DNA from: Acanthacorydalis orientalis
Taxonomy: Eukaryota; Arthropoda; Insecta; Megaloptera; Corydalidae
Assembly: GCA_034766995.1 (NCBI GenBank)
Contig: CM068314.1
Coordinates: 30,971,708 to 31,035,707, forward strand
DNA length: 64,000 nucleotides
Reading direction: 5' to 3'
Made by a program: the position numbers and the translations under genes
The notes under the pieces: generated by a model
Told to the model about the DNA's origin: nothing
Seen by the model: the letters and a program-made list of their open reading frames with translations, nothing else
The model's database searches: none
Shown here: positions 24,355 through 38,999 of the stretch, in pieces
How positions within the stretch are numbered: position 1 is the stretch's first letter
Layout: each line of letters starts with the position of its first letter

Positions 24355-24695
24355 GTTTATGTATGAACAGCTATAAAGCCATTGAAAAACTAGAAAACTG
24401 ATTATACGCAAATTACCTCAGTCAGTGCTCGTGATCACCTGACATAATATTCGAAGGGTTGTTATGGGTAAAAAATACACATATGCCTATATTATTTTTC
24501 AGCTTTTAAGATATCGCTGTTTAAATATTTCGAATGAAAAGAATAAGAGAATTCAATATAACGGGAGTTTTGAAATTTCTATGACACAGTATCAACATCA
24601 ATTAGAAAACTTTTATATTGTAATAATTTTACTTTTTTTGTTTCAGACATTCAAACAAAAACAATCGATATCTCCAAAAACCAAAAAAAAAATCA

Positions 24696-24713
<18 letters not shown>

Positions 24714-24737
<24 letters not shown>

Positions 24738-24772
24738 GTATGTGTATATTATATATATATATATATATATAT
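24714..24772. repeat. (TA)n with GTA interruptions
   Basis: About 59 bp; three G-containing interruptions indicate an older, decaying tract. Confidence 0.96.
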
Positions 24773-25362
24773 GTTTGTATGTATGTTTTTCTGATTAATT
24801 ATTCGAGATACCAACCTAAGACGTTCTGTATTTTAAAATGTATGAGTTGTCTAAAAATGTAACCGAACGTAGCTGTATTAATAAATTAAACATTTCTATA
24901 AGAATCATTACAATAATTTAACTATACATATTAATTTCAATTGAAAATCCTCTAAACTACTTCGAAAACCTTTTTTGTTGTAATATATTTTTTATTAAAA
25001 TATATTTTTATTAGATGTATAAAACTACACTAACGGTTAAATAGAATACCATAAAAGAAATCAAGACTTCCAAAAACATTTCAGTACATTGAAAAGTTTT
25101 TAAAAAAATATTTAATGAACAAATCAATACACACAAAATTATTTTTGTTTTATATTCGTAATTAAAATGGAAATTATATATATATATATATTCTTTACTG
25201 ACTAAAAGTAATTTAAACAGTGATGTAAATATATCACACAGAACGACGAAATCATTAAATATAAAAACTATGTGAAAATAATATTCCTGTATTAATTTTT
25301 TACATTCATATTTCAAAATAACTTCCCAAAAGATTTAAATAATGCTATATACATGAATTATA

Positions 25363-25367
<5 letters not shown>

Positions 25368-25411
<44 letters not shown>
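25368..25411. repeat. (TA)n microsatellite
   Basis: About 44 bp, roughly 90 bp upstream of a transposase fragment. Confidence 0.97.
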
Positions 25412-25417
<6 letters not shown>

Positions 25418-25504
25418 ATAAAGTTGAAATCTGTTTTAATTATAATAATTTATTTATAATTACTGTAGAAACATTTGAGGATGTACAAAAATGTATTAAA
25501 TGGT

Positions 25505-25750
25505 AGTTTTATTGTGCATTTAGGACCTGTTTGCTTTCCATTTATCTCGATTTTTACAGTAGTTCAAGAACTTTAGTTAATTAAAAATCAAATTCTACCG
25601 CCATCATATTTTGACAAGATGATTCACCCTGTCATTGAGATAATATTGTTCAAGACTATCTCGATGAACAATTTCCAAAACTGTGGATCAGATGAAAAGA
25701 TAAGAATGAATACGAAAACAAACATGGGAAAAATAAAAAATTACAATGTA
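25505..25750 (+). pseudogene. Fragment of a DDE (IS630-Tc1-mariner-like) transposase
   Basis: In one frame, from about 25615, the reading is QDDSPCH, stop, DNIVQDYLDEQFPKLWIR, then a stop. This follows the family pattern of a catalytic Asp (QDGAPPH), a helix (VRDYLDEQFP) and the tryptophan segment WIGRRG. In another frame just upstream VQEL...LIKNQILPPS resembles the usual stretch before the catalytic Asp. It is a short, frameshifted scrap with no visible terminal repeats. It belongs to a different transposase type from copies A, B and C, because its QDxxPxH and WIGR-like segments differ from QDGATSH. Confidence 0.55.
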
Positions 25751-25759
25751 CATAGATTG

Positions 25760-26580
25760 CACATATGGCAGGAATAGAAATTAACATATGGCCTGAATCA
25801 CTGGTTATGGCCTGGAAGTCAAGAAGTATAAAAAGCTATATAAATAGACCTTTAAAATACAAACTAAGGATACGAGAAAATATATTGAAGGTGTATGTAA
25901 ACAGAGAGATTGAATCATTTAAATGAAAGAAATAAGAAAGCTATTAATTTATATTACATACATTTATAAATATCTAACATAAGTATTAGCGACCAAAAAA
26001 TTTGACAACATTCGTTAAATGATTGCATTTTGCAAACATAAATTACAAAAAAATAAAATAAAAATTTGACTGTGATTAAAGATGGATTACAATTTTCAAT
26101 TTTTTCAAAAATAATTTTACGTTCATAGATAATTAAAAGAAATGAATGGTGGCCAAAATGACCTTATTTTTTTACTTGAAAGTAACATGAGCCTTAAGAG
26201 AGTGTTTTTAATTAAAATTTATATTTAAAGGTTCAGAAAAAATCTGATTATTTATTCAAAATTTTATCGCAGCAAAACTGTAAATATGAAATTAAATTAT
26301 ACATATGAAGATTTCATTAATCTATTAAAAAGAAATGATAAATTGTTGCATTTCAATAAAAATAAGAATATTAAAAAAATTATGGGAGTGAAGAAAAGAT
26401 GTCTCATGAATTTTAATTACTCGTCAGCCTATTTTAATTATATAAAAAATTACTGCAGCCAAATTTTGTATAATTTAGAAGTTATTTAATTTCTTATTTT
26501 AAACTTTTAATCATTTAAAAGATAATATATAAACAATATTTAAATTATATATATATATATAGAGAGCACAAAAGTGCACT

Positions 26581-26582
<2 letters not shown>
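25760..26582. other. AT-rich stretch, nothing recognised
   Basis: A plus-strand frame at 26286-26489 (67 codons) is Lys-, Asn- and Tyr-rich and looks like chance in AT-rich DNA. Confidence 0.5.

Positions 26583-26633
<51 letters not shown>
26583..26633. repeat. (TA)n microsatellite
   Basis: About 51 bp. Upstream, GCACAAAAGTGC at 26566-26577 is a small hairpin between this tract and a short one at 26546. Confidence 0.97.
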
Positions 26634-26636
<3 letters not shown>

Positions 26637-26639
26637 GTT

Positions 26640-28962
<2,323 letters not shown>

Positions 28963-29332
28963 TGTGTGTGTAAATAACAGAGTAGACCTTTAGATAGATC
29001 CACATCTAATATCTAGTTAGTTGTTCGTATGGTTTAAATCGAGTTCTACTTGAGAGAATAGTTTCATGTAACCTAACATTTATTCATCCGAATAACCACG
29101 AAAACCTTCGAAATATCAAGTTAACAAACATATGCGTACATATATAGAACACACACATATATATATATATAGACAGTTAGATCAAAATTATTAGCTTAAG
29201 ATTTGAGAATGAAGAAAAAACATAAAATAAACTAACGAGGGTTCAGAAAGAAAAAATATTATCTACATGTATTTTTTATTTGTTTAAAAACATTATAAAA
29301 TGAGAATAAAACATACATAAATATATATTATT

Positions 29333-29334
<2 letters not shown>

Positions 29335-29376
<42 letters not shown>

Positions 29377-29392
29377 CAATATAAATAAAATA

Positions 29393-29428
<36 letters not shown>

Positions 29429-29483
29429 TTATTTATATATATATATATATATATTATTTTATTTATATATATATATATATATA

Positions 29484-29525
<42 letters not shown>

Positions 29526-29528
29526 TAT
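29335..29528. repeat. Compound TA repeat with 30-bp period and inverted arms
   Basis: Within TA sequence the word TATTATTTTATTTATAT occurs at 29422 and 29452, with a shortened form at 29482, giving an exact 30-bp period. Its perfect 17-bp inverse (ATATAAATAAAATAATA) lies at 29379-29395. The locus can therefore form a cruciform and has tandem higher-order structure on top of the dinucleotide repeat. Confidence 0.9.
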
Positions 29529-29749
29529 ATATAAACGTATTTTGCAATAAATAATACATCACATAAATTTGGAACAAAATACTCATATATAGCAGAAAAA
29601 ATAATTGTATAAAAAATGTGAAAAAAAATGTGTTGAATTAAAAGTTCGAGAATAAAAATAATTACAGGTGTGTTTTATAATAATTAATCAAGATTATATT
29701 TTTTCTTTATAAGCTAATGAAATTATAATCAAATTGATTTTTTTCAGTA

Positions 29750-30165
29750 CCAGGGGGCTGCGTTCCCTACTCATTACATTCACCAACCCCCCAGAGGATC
29801 CGCCCCCGCTCGATTCGTTCGCTCTCGTTAAGTGTTAACAATTTTGAAATGAAAAATGAAAAACGAAATAAAGATATTGTGTGATGAAATTAATTTTTTG
29901 ATTTTAAATGAAACCGTGAAAATAATGAAACTGAAAAGAAAACTAATTATAACTCATTGTTAACTTATTCTAAAACTTGTCTATGTACACGATATTCGTA
30001 ATTGATTTGTGTTCTTCTGTACACTAAAATTTGATACCCTGCTTATATGTACATCTGGAGAGACCAACATACAACTGGCCGTGCCCGAATACTGTTTCAT
30101 TGGAATCAACGAATATGATGATTCGCGAAACATCGGAAATGGAAATGATCAACTTATAGAATGTA
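29750..30165 (-). mobile_element. Helitron 3' end with helicase C-terminal remnant
   Basis: Read on the minus strand, a frame near 30120 gives VFGHGQLYVGLSR, the conserved late helicase motif of Helitron Rep/helicase proteins. In the same frame, after a stop, follows ITNIVYIDKF, like the usual NVVYKEVF-type ending. Downstream the sequence turns GC-rich (AGCGGGGGCGGATCCTCTGG) and ends GCAGCCCCCTGG before TACTG. CTGG fits the CTRR end of Helitrons and the next base is T, as expected. The 5' part of the element is missing or unrecognisable. Stops show it is dead. A GGGAGAGGGAGCG patch at about 30173 lies just outside the part I can assign. Confidence 0.6.
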
Positions 30166-30239
30166 GCGGGGAGAGGGAGCGTTGAGAGGGGGTGGTCTAA
30201 ACGAAAAAAAAATGTTTTACGGAAATTTTACGATAGAAT

Positions 30240-30525
30240 TAATTTTTTATATATAGAAAGATTTTATATTTGTCTACTTTTATTTTAGTTTTAAGTTCAT
30301 TTATTTTTTTGAAGTATTCGGATGAAAACCGCTGCAACTGTTTTTAATGATTGAAGATAAACTTTTCAGTTATATAATAAGTTTTTTTATTCATAACTAT
30401 TTTATATAAAAAATATTTTAATTACATATCGTGTATAAAAATTTTTTCACTGTCTTGATATAAGAAAATCAGTAAAGTACGAATTAATTTACTCAAAAAA
30501 TATTGCAAAATAGAAGCTTACTGTC

Positions 30526-30579
<54 letters not shown>

Positions 30580-30767
30580 TGACAACCCGTACAAAATAAT
30601 CTTAAATTTCGAAAAAATAACCTAAGCGATAGTAAATATTACCTAAAACTCTACAAGAGTGTCACATTTTGTATAACACACAAACAGACGCACACATTTT
30701 GTACAGCTGATGATTTAGTATTGTTTGTTTTCAAAGTATGAATCAACAAATACGTATTGAATCTTTA

Positions 30768-30776
<9 letters not shown>
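30240..30776. other. AT-rich stretch
   Basis: Includes a (TA)n tract of about 36 bp at 30537-30572; nothing else recognised. Confidence 0.5.

Positions 30777-30848
<72 letters not shown>
30777..30848. repeat. (TA)n microsatellite
   Basis: About 72 bp without interruption. Confidence 0.97.
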
Positions 30849-30849
<1 letters not shown>

Positions 30850-31061
30850 GAGTATATCCAATAAACACATATTTGGAATTAGAGTAAAATCTTCTATTTA
30901 AATTCAATCCTAGAATAGCCTTATATACCGAAGTCAAGCAAAATCGAATATATAGTAAGCTTTAAAACTTACGTGTAGATATTTATTCCCTCAGTAATTG
31001 AAAAAGCGCTAACTGTTAATACCTGCAGTTAAAGCCTTTACGAAAATAGAAGCCGTGTGTA

Positions 31062-31103
<42 letters not shown>

Positions 31104-31399
31104 AATATATGTATGTATTACACATATAATAAATGTAAAAACTTTAAAATGTAAATGCATGCAAATATTTCACAAACGAAAGACATTAAAATAAATTGAA
31201 TACGAATTTGGAAATATATAAAGCCTCAGAATGAACTTATAAAAAATAACAATATAAATGGTTTAAAGTAAATTAAAAATTTAAGGAAAAAACCCAGTGA
31301 AATATTCAATTTAGAAAAATTGAAGATTTGTCCAGTAGAGAAATGTTAAAGGTTGTAGATGATAATATAAATTTATAAAATTTAATTTCAATAATATAT

Positions 31400-31435
<36 letters not shown>

Positions 31436-32540
31436 CAAAAAGACTCTCAAAATAATAATAAACTAGTAAACTCCTAAACTTTCCCATTATAAACTAGACT
31501 GTCAAATGAAAACGTAACTGACAAAAATTAAACTTTATTAGTTTTGAAATATTTTGTCGCATATGCATTCGAGTGTTTTTTGTACTATTCTATATTGAAA
31601 TTAAAAATAATACGAATATTTGAATAAAATTAACTTAAAATTTAGTATCCATTTTTTATAAAAAATATATAAAAAATATCAACGTCTTACTTCAACTAAT
31701 TGCCAAGTGTCAATTACAATGAAGTCTAGGACATGAAAGAAAATAACCTGATATAAATTTAACAAAAAGAGACACTTCTTGAATGACTATTAAAATGATG
31801 ATGAAGCATAAATATACAATTAAAATTATTAAACTGGAGCATGGATGAGATTCGAATACGGATTAAATAAATATATATTATATAATGATCAATATTAAAC
31901 GAAAACTGTCATTCTATGAAATAATTATTTAATAATTTTATATTCATACATGTATGTAGGTGTGTATATATGCGTGTGTAATGAGTGTATATTCTAATTA
32001 GATAATTGTAGATCAACACAATTTAGTCACGAATTGAAAAAAGATTTATACCTAATATGTATTTATAACAAATTACAATTGCCAATCAATAATTAACTAA
32101 TTTATAAGAAAGTTTTATAATTTTTTAATTGATATCTCTCTCTCTCTCTGTATATATATATATATATATGTGAATATTTTTATTTTATTTGTAAACTTTA
32201 TTAAAAAATTTTAATAATAGTATAGAAAAGAAATTCATCAGATGGAATATAAAAACAACACCTTTATTTACCAACTCTCACATAACGTCTCTTTCTCACA
32301 TAACAGTCTGAAAGTGATAATATAGCTGACAAAAATATATCAAACATCTTTGAAAATATTTAATAGTAGGAGATCTTTTTATATTTAAGAATATGAAAAT
32401 CAATTACTCAAAAATACTAGAAGTTATACAAAAACAAAAGAATATCAAAGAAAATCTCAAAAAAAGAAAATAAATAAAAATAAAAATACGTATACAAGCA
32501 AACACAACACACAGAAACAAACACAAATATATGTGTGTGT

Positions 32541-32542
<2 letters not shown>
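30850..32542. other. AT-rich stretch with short tracts
   Basis: Short (TA)n at 31067-31098 and 31402-31431; (TC)n followed by (TA)n at 32136-32169. No gene seen. Confidence 0.5.

Positions 32543-32593
<51 letters not shown>
32543..32593. repeat. (TA)n microsatellite
   Basis: About 51 bp, preceded by GTGTGTGTGT. Confidence 0.97.
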
Positions 32594-32599
<6 letters not shown>

Positions 32600-33529
32600 A
32601 TTTAAATACAGAAATATAAAGTTCAGTAAAGTAATAAACATTTCTTACCCAACTTTTATAAGATTACATATGTCGATGAATAAAATGAATCTAGAAACTT
32701 TATGAAACATAAAGGTCTATTTATTTATATATAGTTCTAGTTTATATACTAACATGTCTGAACGAAACTTTGATCAATGATTTTTTTTCTTTTTGTGCGT
32801 TAAAAGAAGTTATTTTTTTATAAAACCATATATATATATATAACCACTCGGAAATCAAAACTGTATAAGGAAAATAAAGTAAAACATTAAGTAAAGTTTA
32901 TGAAGTAGTAAGAGTCTCACAAATTCATGAAAGTTATAATTTAATTTATTTATGTATACGAATAAGTAGTTTATGAATTTCTTCGACTATATGAAAAGTT
33001 GTCAACTTGAAGAGCGTCTTATAATTTTCAAATATATCATTTTACATCCATTTCAATATATACATATATCTATATATATATACAAGCTTTTAATGTCGAT
33101 TGCGTAAGTTGACAGAAGCTCCAAAGATTTCTTTAATGCAATTAGAGATTAAAGGAAGATTTAGTGGTTGATAAATAAATTACATTATAAATAAACCAAA
33201 TAGACTACAATATAAAAATTATTAATATTTTAGATACATAACGTAATCATAGAGATATATTATATAATCCCTTATTCCAGATATCATAAATACCTAAACA
33301 TGTCAATATTTATCTGTGGCTATAAAGAATAACGAAGAGGAATATATTTAATTACATAACAGTGTCATGTATTGAAGGGCATACATTGTAGAACAATCTT
33401 GTATAAAAAATAAACAAGAAAATAAAAATACAACGTAATGAAAATTGGCAATGAAAGTATAAAAAATAAAAAAATATGTTTTCCATTATTATTGTAATAA
33501 CATAATAATTATTGTTGTACTAAGATAAT

Positions 33530-33537
<8 letters not shown>
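32600..33537. other. AT-rich stretch, nothing recognised
   Basis: No gene, RNA or element ends seen. Confidence 0.5.
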
Positions 33538-33588
<51 letters not shown>

Positions 33589-33592
33589 ATAT
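33538..33592. repeat. (TA)n microsatellite
   Basis: About 55 bp, preceded by a short (CA)n, with one phase change at about 33578. Confidence 0.97.
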
Positions 33593-33705
33593 ACAAGTAT
33601 GTGTGAATACTTATAAGTAGGTACAATTTAAATACATATATTGAACTTTATACCCATCGGACGAGGTCAAAGCCATTAGCTCCCTTTATAAAAGTTAAGA
33701 TAGTC

Positions 33706-33708
<3 letters not shown>

Positions 33709-33762
<54 letters not shown>
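33709..33762. repeat. (TA)n microsatellite
   Basis: About 54 bp. Confidence 0.97.
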
Positions 33763-33773
<11 letters not shown>

Positions 33774-33779
33774 GTACAT

Positions 33780-35368
33780 ATGTATAAAATTTATATATAA
33801 TAATCATTATTATTAAATGATTTATTTATATTATTTTCAGAAAAAATGTTCTAGTTATGTACAAACAAAGTTTAAAATGTATTTTAATTGGGTCTAAAAT
33901 GACGCACTTAGGAAACATGAAGTTTAAACATTTTGACTACTCCATGCCTCAAAACATCTTTAAAATTGAATGCTGTCAAAGTATCATTTTGAAATGTTCA
34001 GCTTTGAGATTTTGTATTTACTGTCATTCTTATTCATAAATAGAGAAACTGTCTGTCTTGAAGTCTTTTCTCGGCGCATGATCAATAAAAGATTTATACA
34101 AATGAAACAGAATTACAAAGTAATTTCTCTTTTCTAAGGAAGTCATGCGATATATCGTTAATGCAGTCTGAAGTACAAATCTACAGTACAAAACCAAGAG
34201 ATTTCCTTTGACTATATTAAATTTTCCGTATTAAATATAATTAATATTCTCTTTATTATAAAATTATTATTAAATTTCAGTAGAGACTTATTTTATTTAT
34301 GGAAAAATATACATTCATTTTAATATTTAGATATTTTAGAAGTTACATGAATTGTAACAATATATGAAATTTACTTTGTATGCAAAAACAAGTTTTCTAA
34401 TAATAAACCAAAGCAATAAAAATAATGATTAAATAAATTATATTTATTTACAAATAACTGTATATATATATATATATATAATTTATTTCTTTAACTTATT
34501 CTAAATATATTTGAATCTAAATCAATTATTATACGATCGTATGCTTGATTAAAAAATCTGAAAGTATCATATCAGATAAATCCGAATTTATAGAATACTC
34601 AATGTAAAATAATAAAAATATTAAACATAACAGACAAAAAAATAAGACATAATATTAAAACAAAATATGATAAATATTTTTAATCAAATGTAATAATACA
34701 TATATGAAAACGCACATTAAAAGCATTATTATTTATAGTAGCTCTCATGATTACAAAATTAATTGTTAAAATTAGTAGATCAATAATAATTGATGAATAT
34801 TGTAGCCATTTAATATTTACTGTAAAAGGAAAATAATTAAATTAATTAATACATTTCAATTACATTTTCAAACGTTTCATAAACGTAATTTAAATAGAAT
34901 CATTTATTAAATTGATTGATAAATAGCCACCATTCTAATAATCTCTATTTATCATGTCATGAAACATTTATTTCCACAATTACAATCGGTACTATAGGTA
35001 ACTATTATATGAAGAGAAGCAAACATAATTTCAATATATGTTTTTCTTATAATCACAATATATATTAAACGATAAATACATTCCAAAAGTTCAATATAGA
35101 GATAAATAATGACAAAATATGCATTTCTGAAACAGATTTTAAAATGCATTTCTATTTAAATTTACAAACATACAAGTTCTGAATAAACTACCAATAAAAT
35201 TACAAAAGAGATGAAAATGAGAATAGGAAGAAACGATAAGTTTAAAAAGTATTTTATCCAAAAAAAGAGTAGAAAATTATACCTTTCTATATTAATGTTT
35301 TAAAAAAGTTAATAGTAATAAACGTTCGTCGACAGATTTTTATTAATTTTCATATGTAGAAAATTTCA

Positions 35369-35370
<2 letters not shown>
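33780..35370. other. AT-rich stretch, nothing recognised
   Basis: A plus-strand frame at 33857-34039 is preceded by an acceptor-like TTATTTTCAG, but the peptide has no recognisable feature. A short (TA)n lies at 34461-34481. Confidence 0.45.

Positions 35371-35421
<51 letters not shown>
35371..35421. repeat. (TA)n microsatellite
   Basis: About 51 bp. Confidence 0.97.
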
Positions 35422-35424
<3 letters not shown>

Positions 35425-35429
35425 TAAAA

Positions 35430-36980
35430 GCATCATAATAAAAACAATTCGTTTTTCAATTAAATAAAATCAAAGTAAGTAATATTTTCATAGTAGTGCG
35501 TGTATTGTATAATAGTTTTCTTTCATCTGTAACGCACGTTAACAAAACTTGTGTTATTAAATTTCATGTAACTTTTTTATTTCTCTTATAAAAATTATGT
35601 ATTTTGACTAACGTATTTGTTCTAGATATGTACGATGTGTCTAGCTATATAAGATTTATATACATATATACATGTGTGTGTGAGTGGAAGTATATATATA
35701 TATATATAATGTAATATAGATTTGTAATATAGAATTGATGTTACGCAAATGGTTATCCATTTTCGATTTTATTTCAGTTATAAAACGTTAGAAGTAAACA
35801 AATAAAGTATTATAATTCGACCAATAATTTCATTTGAAAAAGTTAATAAATCTCCTCTTTAATGCCAATTTTGAACCTATAAATTGTAATGAAGCATTTA
35901 AGAAATTTTAGATAATGTGTATATATATATATATGTATGTACTTATGTATGTGTACATATCCTAAAAACTACCTGTATTAATAATTCAATGATCTGTTCA
36001 ATGGGCCACTTTAAGTAAAAATAAAAACGATATATAACTGTATTCAATTTTTTCAGGTTTAAAATATTTTTTTTAATATTTAATAAAAAGTTTTTCTATA
36101 AGAATAATTTTATTAACAGGTTTCAATGTAAACATAATCTAAACTAAAAACAGAACAATGAGCAAGTGTATTAATTAAGAAAGCATTTTAATGTTCTTAT
36201 TTATTTTTATTAAATTATATATATATATATATATAAATAATGACTAATAATCATCTAAAAAAGATTTTTATTAATGAAATGAAAACGACTAATGTCTAAA
36301 GCAAATATAATCTCTTAAACAAATATAAATTTTAAAAATAAAAACGATTGATCTTCATTTAAATTGTGTGATGATGATGCATTATAATAAAATAAAAATA
36401 TAGATATAATTACAAACTTTTGAATTTTTTTTCGTTTTTTTTGTACTTTATCTTGAAAAAATAAAGTACAAAATAGTGTGTAATGAAAAAGTTTTTAAAA
36501 TATTTATATTAATAGAAAATATTGCTATAGTAATTTTAATAAATCTGAGAAAAGAATATATTTTTTAAATAATATATATATATATATATATATATGTTTA
36601 TATATAATAAATACTCAGTGTGTTAAATTTAAAGTTTTATTATTATTTGTAAGAGATATATTAATATGTATATAACAGCTAAACAATCTTATATTTATCT
36701 ACAAATAAATTACAAGTGTTAGATATTTAAATTATTTTCTAGAGTACAGAAATAAATTCAAGTAATAATAATTTAGGACTTGTGTCCTTCGGAATACCTT
36801 TTACTGTAAAAATTAATAACGCCTCGATAATCAGTTCGCCCGCATCTCAAATCCTTAAACCGTTACAATTTCAATTAACGTATTTCACACGTTCAAAAAA
36901 GTTACATCCGCCATAAAAAAAGCTTTCATTGTAAAATACTCAGTGGTCTTCTTGAAACTAACTTTAATAGAAATTAATGA
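35430..36980. other. AT-rich stretch with short tracts
   Basis: Short (TA)n at 35691-35708, 36217-36234 and 36571-36595. No gene seen. Confidence 0.5.
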
Positions 36981-36989
36981 CAATTGAAC

Positions 36990-37097
36990 ATAAAAATAAC
37001 GGACATTCGTATGTTTTAAAATGTTTCGAATAATCGATGACAGCTCCCGAATTTTCCGACGCGACCACAAGAATAAGTAAGGATAAATAATAAACGT
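36990..37097. repeat. 108-bp direct repeat, copy 1
   Basis: Matches 38624-38731 at 106 of 108 positions, in the same orientation, 1634 bp away. The two differences are C/T at 37004/38638 and C/G at 37041/38675. Read on the minus strand the copies stay open in two frames, one of them with a hydrophobic YYLSLLILVVAS stretch, but I cannot show that it is coding. Confidence 0.95.
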
Positions 37098-37466
37098 GAT
37101 ATGCACGCGACAGCGCAGCGTTGCCGTTCAACGCGAGAAGACGTCGCGACACCTTCGTCCGTGCGAGATGCGCGTGTAGTGGACGCTCAGCGGCTGTTAA
37201 CCATAACGCGTCGCGACCAGCACTGAGCCCCAATGCGCGCCGAGTGCCGCGCTTATAGCGATCGTGACGCTTCTAGAACGCAGCGGGCGGCGATGAAATG
37301 TGCTACATCTCTACGAATATGTGTGTGTGTGTGTATACGAAACAAGTGTCTGTGTGTATATATTTTTTCATCCAGTGCCGCCGCACTCTACAACACACGA
37401 CAGTGTGTGCTCTGCTTATTACACCTTAATGCGGCTGACCTGCTGAATGTATGGCGTCGCGCAAAG
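37098..37466 (+). promoter_or_regulatory. CpG-rich island, putative promoter and first exon
   Basis: About 370 bp with many CpG dinucleotides, the strongest such contrast in the window apart from 61.43-61.64 kb. A TTATAG lies at about 37253. The island ends in CGCGCAAAG followed by GTAAAT, a good plus-strand splice donor at 37466/37467. Just before it, ATGGCGTCGCGCAAAG could be a very short coding start (MASRK, phase 1) with a poor start context (T at -3). A plain 5' UTR exon is equally possible. A (GT)n of 16 bp lies at about 37320-37335. Confidence 0.4.
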
Positions 37467-37870
37467 GTAAATTTTAAAACACATACACATAATAATTACA
37501 TGTATCTAAATATCAGATTAGTTCCATAAATTCATGTATTTTTTGAGAAATTTTAAAACAAATCAATAATATACGTTTAGTTTTTTTGATCAACGATATG
37601 CATTTCGATTTATACTATCTTTTAGTCGAATTTGAAATAACGTGACCAGAGGAAAAATAAGTTTAGATAAAGAATGAAAATCATAAACTAGACAGAAAGA
37701 AGTCTGTTAATTTAAACATTAATTTTTTTTATCGAATATTTAAAATCAAGTCACTGTCGTTCGTTCTTCAATGAATGATAATGATCCGAATTTGAATACG
37801 AGTACAGATATTCCACTAAAGCTGTGGATACACTTGCTTGTTATGAAGTGCGTGTAAGAGAAATAAACAG

Positions 37871-38073
37871 AACGTAAGATTCAAACAACGATGGACCCTT
37901 TCTTCAGAATGTCATCTCCAGATGAGCTTTCCACTTCAAATGGCATGTCGGCATGCCCGAGCTTAACTCCTGTTGTCTATACAGACAGTTTCGAAGAGGG
38001 TATTACATTAATGTTAGATGCAGGTTTCGTTTTTTTAAAGAACTTCGATTCCGCTTTCTCCATTACGAATTGA
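37871..38073 (+). CDS. Candidate coding exon or small ORF (unknown)
   Basis: An ATG at 37891 in good context (A at -3, G at +4) opens a 60-codon frame. Its first 44 residues (MDPFFRMSSPDELSTSNGM, then CPSLTPVV, ending ITLMLDAG) have normal composition without the Lys/Asn/Ile bias of chance frames here. After CAG at 38021-38023 comes GT, a weak donor; beyond it the frame turns AT-rich and stops at 38073. If AAACAG at 37865-37870 is an acceptor, the upstream donor at 37466 joins it in frame (phase 1), giving MASRK plus ERKIQTT before MDPFF. The acceptor lacks a good pyrimidine tract. I recognise no family, and the Ser-rich start could be an isoform-specific N-terminus. Confidence 0.4.
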
Positions 38074-38079
38074 TCTTTT

Positions 38080-38620
38080 TTATATAAAAATGAAAAACAT
38101 ACTATGTTTATCACATACTATAGTTGTAAAATGATAATAAGCATAGATGTAATTAATTGAGTTATTAACAACAATAAATAATTATAATACATGAATAGAG
38201 ACAAAAAAAAATAAAATTAAAAGCTAACGTCTCAACTATTACGTTAATATTAACAATCCGTTTCAGTATTGCTTGATATATAGTCACATGGTTCTTTCAT
38301 AGACAATACTTTGAAAAAAACAATACTTGAGGTACATCATCTGGTCTGTACTCTCTCTTTAGATTTTTTTAGTTCTTCGAACCACGTGCGAACAGTACAT
38401 ACGAGTATATTATTTTAAATTCATAATGTCACGATTTTACGATGTCACGATATTCTTAGACATTTACGATCCTGCTAAATAAAATCTCCTTTTAATTTTT
38501 TCAAATTTCCAGAATACAGAGTATTGTCTTTTATATACAGTTTCAAAGATTTTTTTAATATTCTTTTCTCACCTGTTTAGTATTCTCATTCTAGTCTTTT
38601 TATATTTCTTGCTTCCCTGT
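38080..38620. other. AT-rich stretch, nothing recognised
   Basis: It would be intronic if the gene model at 37.1-38.0 kb is right. CACGTG lies near 38382. Confidence 0.4.
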
Positions 38621-38623
38621 CAA

Positions 38624-38731
38624 ATAAAAATAACGGATATTCGTATGTTTTAAAATGTTTCGAATAATCGATGAGAGCTCCCGAATTTTCCGACGCGACC
38701 ACAAGAATAAGTAAGGATAAATAATAAACGT
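38624..38731. repeat. 108-bp direct repeat, copy 2
   Basis: Second copy of the 36990-37097 unit; flanking sequences on both sides differ, so the duplicated segment is limited to about 108 bp. Confidence 0.95.
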
Positions 38732-38939
38732 TAATTTCAGTTCTTTTTTAAATGTCACTTCGACATTTCTTTTTTTTTTAAATTTTCTGTAATTTATATT
38801 TATTTTCGTACACGTGCCAATCTGCTTCTGTCTTTTAATCTTATTCTTAACATACATAGTTCAAGTTGTTGTCCTGTCTAAAGTTACTGAATTATTTCAA
38901 CTTTCAAGACTTTCAATTTTTCTCTTCTAATGTATATAC

Positions 38940-38940
<1 letters not shown>

Positions 38941-38976
<36 letters not shown>

Positions 38977-38989
38977 GAGAGAGAGAGAA
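38941..38989. repeat. (TA)n-(GA)n compound microsatellite
   Basis: About 36 bp of TA with one G, then GAGAGAGAGAGA. Confidence 0.96.
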
Positions 38990-38999
38990 ACAGTGCATA

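Noticed and set aside
33857..34039. 60-codon frame after an acceptor-like TTTTCAG
   Set aside because: Composition is no different from chance frames here and there is no donor or domain.
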